64,000 nt of DNA, from contig NZ_JACSRD010000160.1 of assembly GCF_014879935.1 (NCBI RefSeq), positions 42,906 to 106,905 of the forward strand, written 5' to 3'. The position numbers were made by a program, and so were the translations under genes. Below are positions 25,677 to 33,840 of this stretch, piece after piece. How positions within the stretch are numbered: position 1 is the stretch's first letter; every line of letters begins with the position of its first letter. This DNA is from Prosthecobacter sp. GTDB lineage: Bacteria; Verrucomicrobiota; Verrucomicrobiia; Verrucomicrobiales; Verrucomicrobiaceae. The notes under the pieces are model-generated. The model had not been told where the DNA came from and ran no database searches. It saw nothing but the letters and a program-made list of their open reading frames with translations.

Positions 25677-27203
25677 TCACTCGACCTTTCCCGCCTCGAA
25701 CAGGGCCTTCACATCCTCTGCGTCGAGGGCAGCGCTGTAGATCGCGAACTCATCGATCGCCCCGTTGAGATTTCGGATGGGAAACTGGTGGCCTTCGGTG
25801 GGCAGTCCCCAGTTTCCGATCTCGCAGGGGCCGAAGGTGATGGGACGACCGGCCTGATGCAGCATGGAGATTTCGCGACTGACCTCGCTGCCGTCGAAGT
25901 ATTGGATCACGCGACCGCTTTGGTTGTGGTAGGTGACGGCAAGGTGATGCCAGCGGCCGAGGCTGTCGGCGGTGAACACAGGCTTGCTGAAATACATCTG
26001 GTTGTGTTTTGCGCCCTTCGATGCGTCGGCGGGGCGATACATGATCGAGAACATCAGGCTGCCGTCCTCGTAGATCTGCCAGTGTGGCTCGCCATTGTCG
26101 TAGCCGTCGGTGAGCAGCAGCGAGTTGTACTTTTTGTCCACGCTGTCCACCTTCACCCAGCAGGCGAGCGTTAGCGCAGTGTAGCTGCCGTCGAGGCTCA
26201 GGCGCACGCGGTCACCCGGGCGTTTGAACTCCAGCGCCTCTTTCTCCGGCCAGCGTCCTTGCGTCCAACGGGCACCGACGGCCCCGCCAGCTCGATTCGG
26301 ACGACGCGGCTCGGTGAAGTTGTTCACCAGGCGGTCCCAGCGGTCGTCCGGCCAGTGCTTGAAGGTGTAGTAGGCGATGAGGCGCGGGTCTTTGCGCGTT
26401 TCGAGCGACCACTTTTGCCAGTCGTCAAATCGCTGCGCGGAGCGTTGCTTCACGAGGCTCTGCAATTCGCCCGCGGGCAAAAAATCCGTCTGCGTGCTGC
26501 CGAGCGTCATGCCCTGCCTCAGGCTCGCTGGCGGCTTGTCCGTGTGCGCGATCACCTCGCCCTCGAACACATGCACCGCGCTGGCGCCGTCCTTCACGTT
26601 CAGCGCAAACTCGGTGCCGAGGTCTTCGAGCTTCATGCCCGGCGCATGCATGAGGAAGCCCTTTGCCGCTGGCGGCACATGCACACGCACACGGCCGCGG
26701 ATGCAACGTGCCTCCCAGGCGGAGATGACTTCCAACTCGGCCGCGCCTTCGATCAAGGCGGTCGCGCCACTGAAGAATTCGATCTGCGCCAGGCCCTTGG
26801 CGAGTTTCAGTGTGCCTGGAGCGAGGGTCTCCCCGCTGCGATGCGTCTTGTTCGCGAACTCGGCGTCCAGAGTCTGGCTCAGGATCGCCACGCCGTTCGA
26901 CGTGGCTTCGACGACGGCTGTTTCACGCGGCCAGGAGATGAAAGCCGCCACGACAATCGCCGCCGCAGCGAGCGGAACGATCAATCTCTGCCAACGTCGT
27001 GACGCCTGGATCCCAGATGCCTGACCCGGCAGCCTGCCCGTGGCGATCTGCGGCTGCTGGAGCAGTCGCGCGTGTTGGTCGGCAAGTTCGAGGTAAAGCC
27101 GACGCGCCTGCCAGTCCTCGCGCAGGCGGTTTTCGAGCTGCGCGTGCTGCTCGGGCGTGATTTCGCCGTCTAGCTGGGTGTGGATGAGGGTTTCGAGATT
27201 CAT
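25677..27203 (-). CDS. FecR-domain and LamG-domain membrane protein (anti-sigma-like)
   Basis: The 508-residue protein has an N-terminal cytoplasmic segment of about 70 residues (MNLETLIHTQLDGEITPEQHA, typical of anti-sigma partners), one membrane helix (about 74-90), a FecR domain (about 100-235, with KLAKGLAQIEFFSGATALIE and LEDLGTEFALNV) and a LamG/concanavalin-like domain (about 310-500, with LTLACWVKVD and GRWHHLAVTYHN). LamG is a ligand or glycan-binding fold. It lies between an ECF sigma factor gene and the PSCyt gene, so it probably transduces an outside signal to the sigma factor. Gap to the sigma gene is 79 bp. Confidence 0.85.
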   Translation of the reverse strand: MNLETLIHTQLDGEITPEQHAQLENRLREDWQARRLYLELADQHARLLQQPQIATGRLPGQASGIQASRRWQRLIVPLAAAAIVVAAFISWPRETAVVEATSNGVAILSQTLDAEFANKTHRSGETLAPGTLKLAKGLAQIEFFSGATALIEGAAELEVISAWEARCIRGRVRVHVPPAAKGFLMHAPGMKLEDLGTEFALNVKDGASAVHVFEGEVIAHTDKPPASLRQGMTLGSTQTDFLPAGELQSLVKQRSAQRFDDWQKWSLETRKDPRLIAYYTFKHWPDDRWDRLVNNFTEPRRPNRAGGAVGARWTQGRWPEKEALEFKRPGDRVRLSLDGSYTALTLACWVKVDSVDKKYNSLLLTDGYDNGEPHWQIYEDGSLMFSIMYRPADASKGAKHNQMYFSKPVFTADSLGRWHHLAVTYHNQSGRVIQYFDGSEVSREISMLHQAGRPITFGPCEIGNWGLPTEGHQFPIRNLNGAIDEFAIYSAALDAEDVKALFEAGKVE

Positions 27204-27282
27204 GGTGCTTGCGATGCGCTTGCCGCAATCTGGCGATTGCGCCTGCTGTAGGCGCGTTCGCCAGAACTCGGTGTGTGTGGGT

Positions 27283-27813
27283 TCATGCGAGGCCCTCCGT
27301 TTGAAGCTGGCGTGTGACGCATTCGTGCAGGCGCTGGCGGAGCATCTCCAGGTTCCGAAACAGCGTGCGGCGGCTCATGTCGAAGCGCTGCATCATCTCC
27401 TCCGCATTCTGGCGCAAGGCGTAGCGGCTGGTGACGAGTTCCTTGTCCTTCGGCGTGAGTTTGGCGAGGCAGCCGTCGAGCAGGCGCAGGCGTTCATCGA
27501 GCTGCGGTTCAATGTGCGTGCGCTCATGGGCGATGAGGTCGATCACATCCTCGCTGAAAAGCAGCGGCGAGCGCGCCGACTTCTCGCGATGCTTCTGCAC
27601 CTGAAGATACGCGAAGCGATACGCCCACGGCAGGAAAGGCCGCGTGGTGTCATACTGGTCAAACTTCCGGAACAGCGCCACGCTCGTCTCCTGCAAAATG
27701 TCGCGTGCATCCGCCTCCACCGGCACGAGGCTGAAGATGTAGCGGAACAACGCCTCCTGATGCCGCGTGAGCAGCAGAATGAGGCTTTCGGTGGATGGAG
27801 GCGACTCTGGCAT
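27283..27813 (-). CDS. ECF sigma factor, Rhodopirellula/Verrucomicrobium type
   Basis: The 176-residue protein has sigma region 2 (about 14-80: ALFRYIFSLVPVEADARDILQETSVALFRKF, then RPFLPWAYRFAYLQVQKHRE) and region 4 (about 110-165: LDGCLAKLTPKDKELVTSRYALRQNAEEMMQRFDMSRRTLFRNLEMLR). It has the form of the short sigma-70 family found in Planctomycetes and Verrucomicrobia beside FecR-LamG and PSCyt genes. It is the first gene of the module. The motif 31-45 nt upstream of its start would place a promoter almost at the ATG, so autoregulation and a very short leader are possible. Confidence 0.88.
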   Translation of the reverse strand: MPESPPSTESLILLLTRHQEALFRYIFSLVPVEADARDILQETSVALFRKFDQYDTTRPFLPWAYRFAYLQVQKHREKSARSPLLFSEDVIDLIAHERTHIEPQLDERLRLLDGCLAKLTPKDKELVTSRYALRQNAEEMMQRFDMSRRTLFRNLEMLRQRLHECVTRQLQTEGLA

Positions 27814-27843
27814 TCCACAGTTTATTCACGGCGTCGTCGGAAA

Positions 27844-27858
27844 CAGTGCCAAAAAAAA
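27844..27858 (-). promoter_or_regulatory. TTTTTTGGCACTG motif upstream of ECF sigma gene
   Basis: The minus-strand sequence TTTTTTTTGGCACTG ends 31 nt before the sigma start codon. It shares 13 consecutive bases with the motif before the PSCyt gene at 25661-25673. It may be the -35 element of a promoter read by this sigma factor; the -10 region is not clear. Confidence 0.45.
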
Positions 27859-27878
27859 CCTGGAAGCCGGTAACGGGC

Positions 27879-28244
27879 TCACTTGAGCTCGCTCCAGCGG
27901 ATGTTCCGCCGGACGCCAACGACATGGAAGTGGTCATCCGCGCCCTGGATGTAGCCTGCGCGGTCGATTCTCAGCCCTTCGGCCTTCAGGAGGCGTTTTT
28001 GCTTCGCGGCGAGCTTCGCGTCCATGTTCGGGCTGATGCGTGCATCAGCGCTGACGACGCGGTGCCATGGGATCGTTTTCGATTCCTCCTCCGTCAGCCT
28101 GCTCAGCACGGTGGCGACGTGACGCGCGACCACGTTCATGTGCACCGCAATGCTGCCGTAAGTGGTGAACTTGCCCTCCGGGATCAAGGCGACGAGCCGG
28201 AGGACCTCGGCGCGGATGCGTGCGAATGTGGGCGAATGCGGCAT
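27879..28244 (-). CDS. Alkyltransferase-like protein (ATL), MGMT fold
   Basis: The 121-residue protein has the DNA-binding fold of O6-methylguanine-DNA methyltransferase: IPEGKFTTYGSIAV (about 21-34), a helix-turn-helix with RHVATVLSRL and the active-site loop IPWHRVV at 58-64. The catalytic Cys of MGMT (PCHRV) is replaced by Trp60. This defines ATL proteins, which bind O6-alkylguanine and hand the lesion to nucleotide-excision repair without removing it. It starts 6 bp after the esterase gene and is probably co-transcribed with it, an unrelated function. Confidence 0.9.
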   Translation of the reverse strand: MPHSPTFARIRAEVLRLVALIPEGKFTTYGSIAVHMNVVARHVATVLSRLTEEESKTIPWHRVVSADARISPNMDAKLAAKQKRLLKAEGLRIDRAGYIQGADDHFHVVGVRRNIRWSELK

Positions 28245-28250
28245 GCGCGC

Positions 28251-29150
28251 TCAAGGCTTCAGGTGCTTCGTGAAAAACTCCGCGCAGGTGCTCACGCAGG
28301 TGTCGAAGGCCTTTTGCTGGCCCAGGAAGGCGTGGGGAGCCTGCGGGATGAGCGTGAGACCGGAGGGGATCCCGAGCTTGGCAAGGTCGTCGCGGGTTTC
28401 GTCGGCGTGGGTGCTGGGGTCGTCGAGTTCGCCGGCCATGAAGAGCAGGGGAGGGTCGCCTTTGTCGAGGTGATGACGCGGGGAGGCGAGGGCGTAGGTT
28501 TGCGGGACCTTGGCCTGTGAATCGCCGAGGAAGGTGCGGTAGAAGGGATCGTCGGGCTTGCTGCTGAGCTCGCCGATGCGGGCGCTTTCGAGATCGCTCT
28601 GCGCGCCCATGGCGATGCCGGCCTGCACGGCGCTGGATTGATCGGCGTGGCCGCCTTCGCCTTCGAGTTCCTTCACGCCGCCGCTGGTGGTGAGCAGCGC
28701 GGCGAGGTGACCGCCTGCGGAGAGCCCGGTGACGCCGATGGCCTTCGCGTCGATGACAAACTGGGCCGCGTTCGCTCGCAGGAAGCGCACAGCGGCTTTG
28801 CAGTCCCGAATAGCGGCGGGGAATTTCGCTTCCCCGCTCAGGCGATAGCTGATCGTCGCTACGACGAAGCCTCTCGCGGCCAGGGCTTGAGCGAGGGTCG
28901 CCATGTTGGAGCGCTCGCCCTTATACCAACCACCGCCGTGAATGCAGATGATGGCTGGCAGTGGCTGCGAGGCCGTTTTCGGCTTCCAGAGATCAAGCTG
29001 CATCTCACGCTGGCCGTAGCGGGCATAAACGAGGCCGGGATGCGCTTCGAGTGACGCGGTCACTTCAGGTGCGAGCTTGGTGGGCGCGGGTTTGGGCTGT
29101 TGAGCAAGCGCCGCGGTAGCGAGGAACGGGAGGATGATGAGGGAGCGCAT
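28251..29150 (-). CDS. Secreted alpha/beta-hydrolase (esterase/lipase, HGGGW type)
   Basis: The 299-residue protein has a signal peptide (MRSLIILPFLATAALA), the oxyanion motif HGGGW at 71-75, nucleophile Ser144 in GLSAGGH, a probable acid Asp in GELDDPSTHADE (about 245) and His in APHAFLG (about 275). This is the BD-FAE/hormone-sensitive-lipase type of carbohydrate or aryl esterase common in polysaccharide-degrading bacteria. It follows a sulfatase after 26 bp and precedes ATL, so the sulfatase-esterase pair may remove ester and sulfate decorations from a glycan. Confidence 0.87.
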   Translation of the reverse strand: MRSLIILPFLATAALAQQPKPAPTKLAPEVTASLEAHPGLVYARYGQREMQLDLWKPKTASQPLPAIICIHGGGWYKGERSNMATLAQALAARGFVVATISYRLSGEAKFPAAIRDCKAAVRFLRANAAQFVIDAKAIGVTGLSAGGHLAALLTTSGGVKELEGEGGHADQSSAVQAGIAMGAQSDLESARIGELSSKPDDPFYRTFLGDSQAKVPQTYALASPRHHLDKGDPPLLFMAGELDDPSTHADETRDDLAKLGIPSGLTLIPQAPHAFLGQQKAFDTCVSTCAEFFTKHLKP

Positions 29151-29176
29151 GGTTGGTTGGCGAAGAATAGGAGATG

Positions 29177-30439
29177 TCAGCGAGGAGTCGTGGATGAGCG
29201 CATGGATTCGGCCATTCGCGTGAGGCTTTCCACTGTTTTGGGATGCTGCGCTGAAACGTCGTGCTGCTCGGCGAGGTCGGTTTGGAGGTCGAAGAGCATC
29301 GTCTTCGGCGTGAGGTGGAGCTTCCAGCGGCCTTCGCGGAAGGATTCCAGGCGGCGCTCCTTGTAGCCGTAGAGGGAGTAGAGGGTGGTGCGGCGGGATC
29401 GGGCGTTGGCGTTGAGAAAGAGGTCAAGTTGGTCAATGCCGTCAAGATTCGCGGGAGTTGGTGTTTCGCAGAGACGGGCGAAGGTGGGGAGGTGGTCGAG
29501 GATGGTGAGCATTTCATCGCAAACACGATTCGCAGGCACTTTTTCGGGCCACCAGGCGAGGCAGGGCACGCGCAGGCCGCCTTCATGCACGGTGTGCTTG
29601 CTGCCACTGAGCGGTGCGGCGCTGCCGGGTGTTTTGCGCTCGGGGCCGTTGTCGCTGGTGAAGATGACGAGCGTCTTCCCGGCGAGGCCGAGGGCGCGGA
29701 GTTTGTCGAGGATCTGGCCGGTGCTGTCGTCGAGTTCTTCAACGACGTCGCCGTAGAGACCGCGTGCGGATTTGCCTTTGAACTTTGGCGAAGCATCGAA
29801 GGGCAGGTGCGGCATCGCATGGGCGAGGTAGAGGAAGAAGGGCCGCTGGCGATGCTGCTCGATGAATTTCAGCGCCTCGGCGGTGTAGAGCGCGGTCATC
29901 TCGGCGGGCACGGCGGGGCGTCTCTCCACCGCATCGCCACGCAGCACGGGCATGCCGCCTTCCTTTTCAAAGACGACCGTTTCCCAGTGGTCGAGGTTGT
30001 GGAGGACGCCGTAGTAGCTGTCGAAGCCCTGATCCATCGGCCGCATGCCTTTCACGAAGCCGAGATGCCATTTGCCAATGCAGCCAGTGGCGTGGCCCGC
30101 AGCCTTGAAAACCTCCGCGAGGGTTGTTTCGGAGCCTGCGAGACCGTTTTTCGCGTCGGGACGCAACACGCCGGTGGCGAGTCCGACACGGCCCGGATAC
30201 TTCCCGGTCATGAGTGCGGCCCGCGAGGGCGTGCAGAGCGCGGAGGTGACGCTGAAGTCGGTGAACCGCGTGCCCTCCGCCGCCATGCGGTCGAGATGCG
30301 GGGTGCGGATGTCCTTTGCGCCGTAGCAGCCGAGATCGCCATAGCCGAGGTCGTCACAGTTAATGAGGATGACATTCGGCCCGGCGGCATGGGCGGACAG
30401 ACCAAGAATCATCATGAGGCAGGCAAGAATGGGCTTCAT
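29177..30439 (-). CDS. Secreted sulfatase, type I (formylglycine-dependent)
   Basis: The 420-residue protein starts at the ATG complementary to 30437-30439 with a signal peptide (MKPILACLMMILGLSAHA); the longer frame upstream is non-coding. The metal site DD is at 29-30, and the maturation signature CTPSR at 69-73 has the Cys that becomes formylglycine, followed by AALMTGKYPGR. The DNGPERKTPG and KHTVHEGGLRVP segments are typical of arylsulfatase A-type enzymes. It needs an FGE enzyme, not seen here. It is divergent from the sugar-binding lipoprotein gene 61 bp away. Confidence 0.92.
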   Translation of the reverse strand: MKPILACLMMILGLSAHAAGPNVILINCDDLGYGDLGCYGAKDIRTPHLDRMAAEGTRFTDFSVTSALCTPSRAALMTGKYPGRVGLATGVLRPDAKNGLAGSETTLAEVFKAAGHATGCIGKWHLGFVKGMRPMDQGFDSYYGVLHNLDHWETVVFEKEGGMPVLRGDAVERRPAVPAEMTALYTAEALKFIEQHRQRPFFLYLAHAMPHLPFDASPKFKGKSARGLYGDVVEELDDSTGQILDKLRALGLAGKTLVIFTSDNGPERKTPGSAAPLSGSKHTVHEGGLRVPCLAWWPEKVPANRVCDEMLTILDHLPTFARLCETPTPANLDGIDQLDLFLNANARSRRTTLYSLYGYKERRLESFREGRWKLHLTPKTMLFDLQTDLAEQHDVSAQHPKTVESLTRMAESMRSSTTPR

Positions 30440-30500
30440 CGGGTGCGAAAACGAAGGTTGCAGCAGGCTTCTCCCGTTGGTTTCATCGCCAGTGCCAGCC

Positions 30501-31433
30501 ATGAAGCTCTTTTTCTCCCTCCTGACCGCCTCCCTGATCCTTGTTTCGTGCAAGCCGTCCACACCTCCGACCTCACCCTCATCCGGCAAGCCGAAGGTCG
30601 CGCTGGTGATGAAGTCGCTGGCGAATGAGTTTTTCCAGACCATGGCCGAGGGCGCGAAGAAGCATCAGGCCGCGCATGCCGCCGACTACGACCTCGTCGT
30701 GAACGGCATCAAGAACGAGACCGATCTCGCCGAGCAGGTGGGACTGGTGGAGCAGATGGTCGCGCAGGGGGTGCAGGCCATCGTCATCGCACCGGCGGAC
30801 TCGAAGGCGCTCGTCACCGTGCTGAAACGGGCGAAGGACGCCGGCGTGCTCGTCATCAACATCGACAACAAGCTCGACGCCGACACGCTGAAGCAGGCCG
30901 GCCTCACCATTCCTTTCGTCGGACCCGACAACCGCGCCGGAGCGAAGGCGGTAGGCGAGGTGCTGGCAAAAAAACTCACCACAGGCGATGAAGTCGCCAT
31001 CATCGAAGGCGTGACCACCGCCTTCAATGGCCAGCAGCGCAAGGCGGGCTTTGAAGATGCGATGAACGCCGCCGGAATGAAGATCGTGAGCAGCCAGAGC
31101 GGCCAGTGGGAGATGGAAAAGGCCAACACCGTCGCCGCAGGCATCCTTGCCGCGAATCCCAACGTGAAAGCCCTCCTCTGCGCCAACGACAACATGGCCC
31201 TCGGTGCTGCCGCCGCCGTGCAGGCTGCTGGCAGGGCCGGTCAGATCCAGATCGTCGGCTTCGACAACATCGCCGCGCTCAAACCTCTCCTCGCCGACGG
31301 TCGCGTCCTCGCCACCGCCGACCAGCACGGCGACCAGCTCGCCGTCTTCGGCATCGAAGCCGCGCTGAAGGTTTTGAAGGACAAGTCCACGCCAGCGGAT
31401 CAGCAGACGCCGGTGGAAGTGGTGGCGAAATGA
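30501..31433 (+). CDS. RbsB-like sugar ABC transporter binding lipoprotein
   Basis: The 310-residue protein has a lipobox (LILVSC, Cys17) after MKLFFSLLTASLILVS, then the ribose-type binding fold: KVALVMKSLANEFFQTMAEG (about 32-51), AIVIAPADSKALV, VLVINIDNKLD, VGPDNRAGAKAVGEVL, LLCANDNMALGAAAAVQAAG and IVGFDNIAALKPLL. It should deliver a pentose or similar sugar to the permease two genes on. Nucleoside hydrolase downstream suggests ribose. Start is ATG 30501; the upstream frame is not coding. Confidence 0.9.
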   Translation: MKLFFSLLTASLILVSCKPSTPPTSPSSGKPKVALVMKSLANEFFQTMAEGAKKHQAAHAADYDLVVNGIKNETDLAEQVGLVEQMVAQGVQAIVIAPADSKALVTVLKRAKDAGVLVINIDNKLDADTLKQAGLTIPFVGPDNRAGAKAVGEVLAKKLTTGDEVAIIEGVTTAFNGQQRKAGFEDAMNAAGMKIVSSQSGQWEMEKANTVAAGILAANPNVKALLCANDNMALGAAAAVQAAGRAGQIQIVGFDNIAALKPLLADGRVLATADQHGDQLAVFGIEAALKVLKDKSTPADQQTPVEVVAK

Positions 31434-31445
31434 TCTTTGTGACTC

Positions 31446-31685
31446 ATGCGTGCATTCCTTCAACGAATCCGTCGAGGCTATCGCGAACACCTACTGCGTG
31501 GCCTATTCTACGCCTTCTGGATCTATGTAGTGATCGCAATCGCTTGTGTGCTGCTTTCTTCTTACCTGCCCGATTCGAGTCCTGGCAAATTGACATCTTC
31601 AGAGAGCATTTACGGGGTCGTCTTCACGGCTGTGGTGGCCATGGCCTCTCTCTCAATTAGCGGTTGGTTCGTGGCGGATAAATAG
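31446..31685 (+). CDS. Small two-helix membrane protein
   Basis: The 79-residue frame starts with positive residues (MRAFLQRIRRGYREHLLRG), has a membrane helix at about 20-40 (LFYAFWIYVVIAIACVLLSSYL) and a second at about 57-76 (YGVVFTAVVAMASLSISGWFV). It sits 12 bp after the binding-protein gene and 13 bp before the permease gene, so it is likely translated. I do not recognise a family. It could be an accessory transporter subunit or an unrelated small gene in the operon. Confidence 0.6.
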   Translation: MRAFLQRIRRGYREHLLRGLFYAFWIYVVIAIACVLLSSYLPDSSPGKLTSSESIYGVVFTAVVAMASLSISGWFVADK

Positions 31686-31698
31686 GGACATAATCTCA

Positions 31699-32622
31699 AT
31701 GCGCCGCTTTGCCGACTTTCTCATCCTCCTCACCGTGCTTGCGGCGATGATCCTGCTCTTCGGGCTGCTGCGGGATACGTTTTGGAGTTTTGCGTCGCTC
31801 GGGAACATCGCGAACCGTATCCCGGCGCTCGCGCTCGTCGCCACGGGCATGACGTTGGTGATGGTGACGGGCGGCATCGATCTTTCGGTCGGTTCCGTGC
31901 TCGGATTGTGCGGCGCGGTCGTCGGTGTGATGATGGCCGACTGGCATTGGGCGCTCCCGCTCGCTCTGCTCGGCAGCATTCTCGTCGGTGGTGCGATTGG
32001 CGGCACGACAGGCGCGGTGAGCGTGAAACTGCGGCTGCCGTCGTTCATCGTCTCGCTCGGCATGCTGGAAATGGCGCGTGGCCTGGCCTTTCTCGCGACC
32101 GATTCGCAGACGAAATACATCGGCGCGGCCATTGAACCGCTCGGCGCACCGTTCGGCAGCCTCGTCATTTCACCGGCCTTCGTCATCAGCGTGCTCATCG
32201 TCGTGGCAGGGCAGGTGATGCTTTCGCAGATGCCGATGGGCCGTCACTGGCTCGCCATTGGTGCCAATCGCGAAGCCGCGCTCGTCTCCGGTGTCCCCGT
32301 CGATCGCCCGCGCATCCTCGCGCATGCGTTGCTCGGCGCGCTGACCGGTCTCGCTGCTGTTTTCAATTGTTCGCGCCTCGGCAGTGCTGATCCGAATGCC
32401 GGTGTCGGCTTCGAATTGAGCGCCATCGCAGCGGTGGTCGTGGGCGGCACAAGCTTGATGGGCGGACGCGGCAGCGTGGTGAAAAGCTTCATGGGCGTGC
32501 TCATCATCGCCACGCTCGAAGCTGGGCTTGTTCAAATCGGCGCCACGGAACCAATGAAGCGCGTTGTGACCGGCGCGGTCATCATCGCCGCCGTTCTCGC
32601 GGACACCTGGAGGAGAAAATGA
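31699..32622 (+). CDS. RbsC-type sugar ABC transporter permease
   Basis: The 307-residue protein has eight or more membrane helices and the RbsC/BPD_transp_2 signatures: NIANRIPALALVATGMTLVMVTGGIDLSVGSVLGL (about 35-70), GMLEMARGLAF, RHWLAIGANREAALVSGV (about 184-200, cytoplasmic loop contacting the ATPase) and AIAAVVVGGTSLMGGRGSV (about 238-257). It pairs with the binding lipoprotein upstream. No ABC ATPase gene lies in this operon or window, so the energising subunit must be elsewhere. Confidence 0.92.
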   Translation: MRRFADFLILLTVLAAMILLFGLLRDTFWSFASLGNIANRIPALALVATGMTLVMVTGGIDLSVGSVLGLCGAVVGVMMADWHWALPLALLGSILVGGAIGGTTGAVSVKLRLPSFIVSLGMLEMARGLAFLATDSQTKYIGAAIEPLGAPFGSLVISPAFVISVLIVVAGQVMLSQMPMGRHWLAIGANREAALVSGVPVDRPRILAHALLGALTGLAAVFNCSRLGSADPNAGVGFELSAIAAVVVGGTSLMGGRGSVVKSFMGVLIIATLEAGLVQIGATEPMKRVVTGAVIIAAVLADTWRRK

Positions 32623-32645
32623 AGATGGCTTTTCCACTTTCGCGA

Positions 32646-32736
32646 CAGCGTTTTGGAGTGCGCCGTCCCTCCGGCGCTTTCGCACGTCTCCCCGCCTCCG
32701 CAAAGCTCCAGAGGGCTGGAGCACTCCAAGACGCTG
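32646..32736. repeat. Cruciform-like inverted repeat, GGAGTGC/GCACTCC family
   Basis: Outer arms 32646-32661 and 32721-32736 are reverse complements with one mismatch (CAGCGTTTTGGAGTGC with GCACTCCAAGACGCTG). Inside are two smaller hairpins: GCGCCG/CGGCGC near 32661-32677 and GCTCCAG/CTGGAGC near 32705-32722. The structure could fold like a cloverleaf. It fills the gap between the permease and the nucleoside hydrolase. Confidence 0.7.
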
Positions 32737-32759
32737 CCGCACCTGCCTGATCCCAATCC

Positions 32760-33755
32760 ATGAAACACCTGCTTCTAATTTCATTCGTCATTCTGCATTC
32801 GTCATTCGCCATTGCGGCTGAACGTTCGCGCATCCTCTTCGACACGGACATCACCGGCGATGTCGATGACGTGCTGGCGCTGGCGATGTGTCACACGCTG
32901 GCGGATCGTGGGGCGTGTGAGTTTCTGGGCGTGACGGTGTCGAAGAACAACCCGCTGACGGCGAGCTTTGTGGATGCGCAGAACACGTTTCATGGTCGCC
33001 CGGATCTGCCGGTGGGCGTGACGCGGGATGCGAAGGCGCAGCATCGCGAGAGCAAATACCTCAAGCTGGCTGATTCGACGGATTACCCGCACGATTTGAA
33101 GCGAAACGAGGACGCGAAGGACGCCGTGGAGCTGATTCGCGAGCTTTTGATGGCGCAGCCGAATCATAGCGTGACGATCATCAGCGTCGGCATCGCGTCG
33201 AACATGGCGAACCTGCTCAAATCGCCCGGTGGGGTCGATTTGGTGAAGCAGAAGGTCAAAGCGCTGTCGATCATGGCCGGTGCGTTCGCGTTTTGTAACC
33301 GCACGAACTACCACCTCGAAGCGAACGTCATCAACGGCATCGGCTACATGCAGACGGTGGCCGATCAGTGGCCCGACGAGGTGCCCATCGTGTGGAGCGG
33401 CTTCGAGATCGGCGAAGCGCTGCCGTTTCCGCGTGTGGTCATCCAGCGTGATCTCGACTACCTGCCGCATCATCTCGTCAAAGAGGCCTATCTGCTCCAC
33501 AGCGGCCCGGAGCACGACCGGCCGTGCTGGGACGAGAGCAGCGTGCTGTGGGCCGTGTATCCCGAGCGCGGCTTCTTCGGCCTCTCCGAGCCCGGACGCG
33601 TGAAAGTGCTCGATGATGGCTTCACGCGCTTCATTCCCGTCAAAAACGGCCAAGGCAGCCAGCGTGATCGTTTTCTCACGATGAACTCCGTGCAGCAAAG
33701 TCGTGCCCTGGAAGCCATCGTCCATCTCACCATCCAACCTCCGCCGGCGAAGTGA
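32760..33755 (+). CDS. Exported nucleoside hydrolase 1
   Basis: The 331-residue protein has an inosine-uridine nucleoside hydrolase fold. Calcium-site acids are DTD at 28-30 and DVDD at 34-37, in place of the more usual DTDPGIDD. VSIGIASNMANLL-like and LSIMAGAF segments (about 140-178) and a WSGFEIG region (about 211) follow. The N-terminus MKHLLLISFVILHSSFAIAA is a signal peptide, so the enzyme should act outside the cytoplasm, which is unusual for this family in E. coli but common in Planctomycetes and Verrucomicrobia. It would release ribose and base from nucleosides. It is last in the transporter operon. Confidence 0.85.
   Translation: MKHLLLISFVILHSSFAIAAERSRILFDTDITGDVDDVLALAMCHTLADRGACEFLGVTVSKNNPLTASFVDAQNTFHGRPDLPVGVTRDAKAQHRESKYLKLADSTDYPHDLKRNEDAKDAVELIRELLMAQPNHSVTIISVGIASNMANLLKSPGGVDLVKQKVKALSIMAGAFAFCNRTNYHLEANVINGIGYMQTVADQWPDEVPIVWSGFEIGEALPFPRVVIQRDLDYLPHHLVKEAYLLHSGPEHDRPCWDESSVLWAVYPERGFFGLSEPGRVKVLDDGFTRFIPVKNGQGSQRDRFLTMNSVQQSRALEAIVHLTIQPPPAK
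32781..32813. repeat. ATTCGTCATT repeat forming signal-peptide codons
   Basis: TCATTCGTCATTCTGCATTC followed by GTCATTCGCCATT is a tandem-like run of the CATTCGTCATT unit within the signal peptide of the nucleoside hydrolase (peptide SFVILHSSFAIA). A related run is at 45032-45060. Confidence 0.5.
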
Positions 33756-33840
33756 GAAGGTGAAACTGGTGGCGGATGTTCGCCGGTGAGCTGTCAGCGG
33801 CATGCAGCGTGAGGATGATTCTCACGATCAGGCCGTGTGG

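Noticed and set aside
28816..28837. Hairpin GCGGGGAA/TTCCCCGC in the esterase gene
   Set aside because: It encodes YRLSGEAKFPAAI, a segment normal for this esterase family, so it is probably a chance palindrome and not an inserted repeat.
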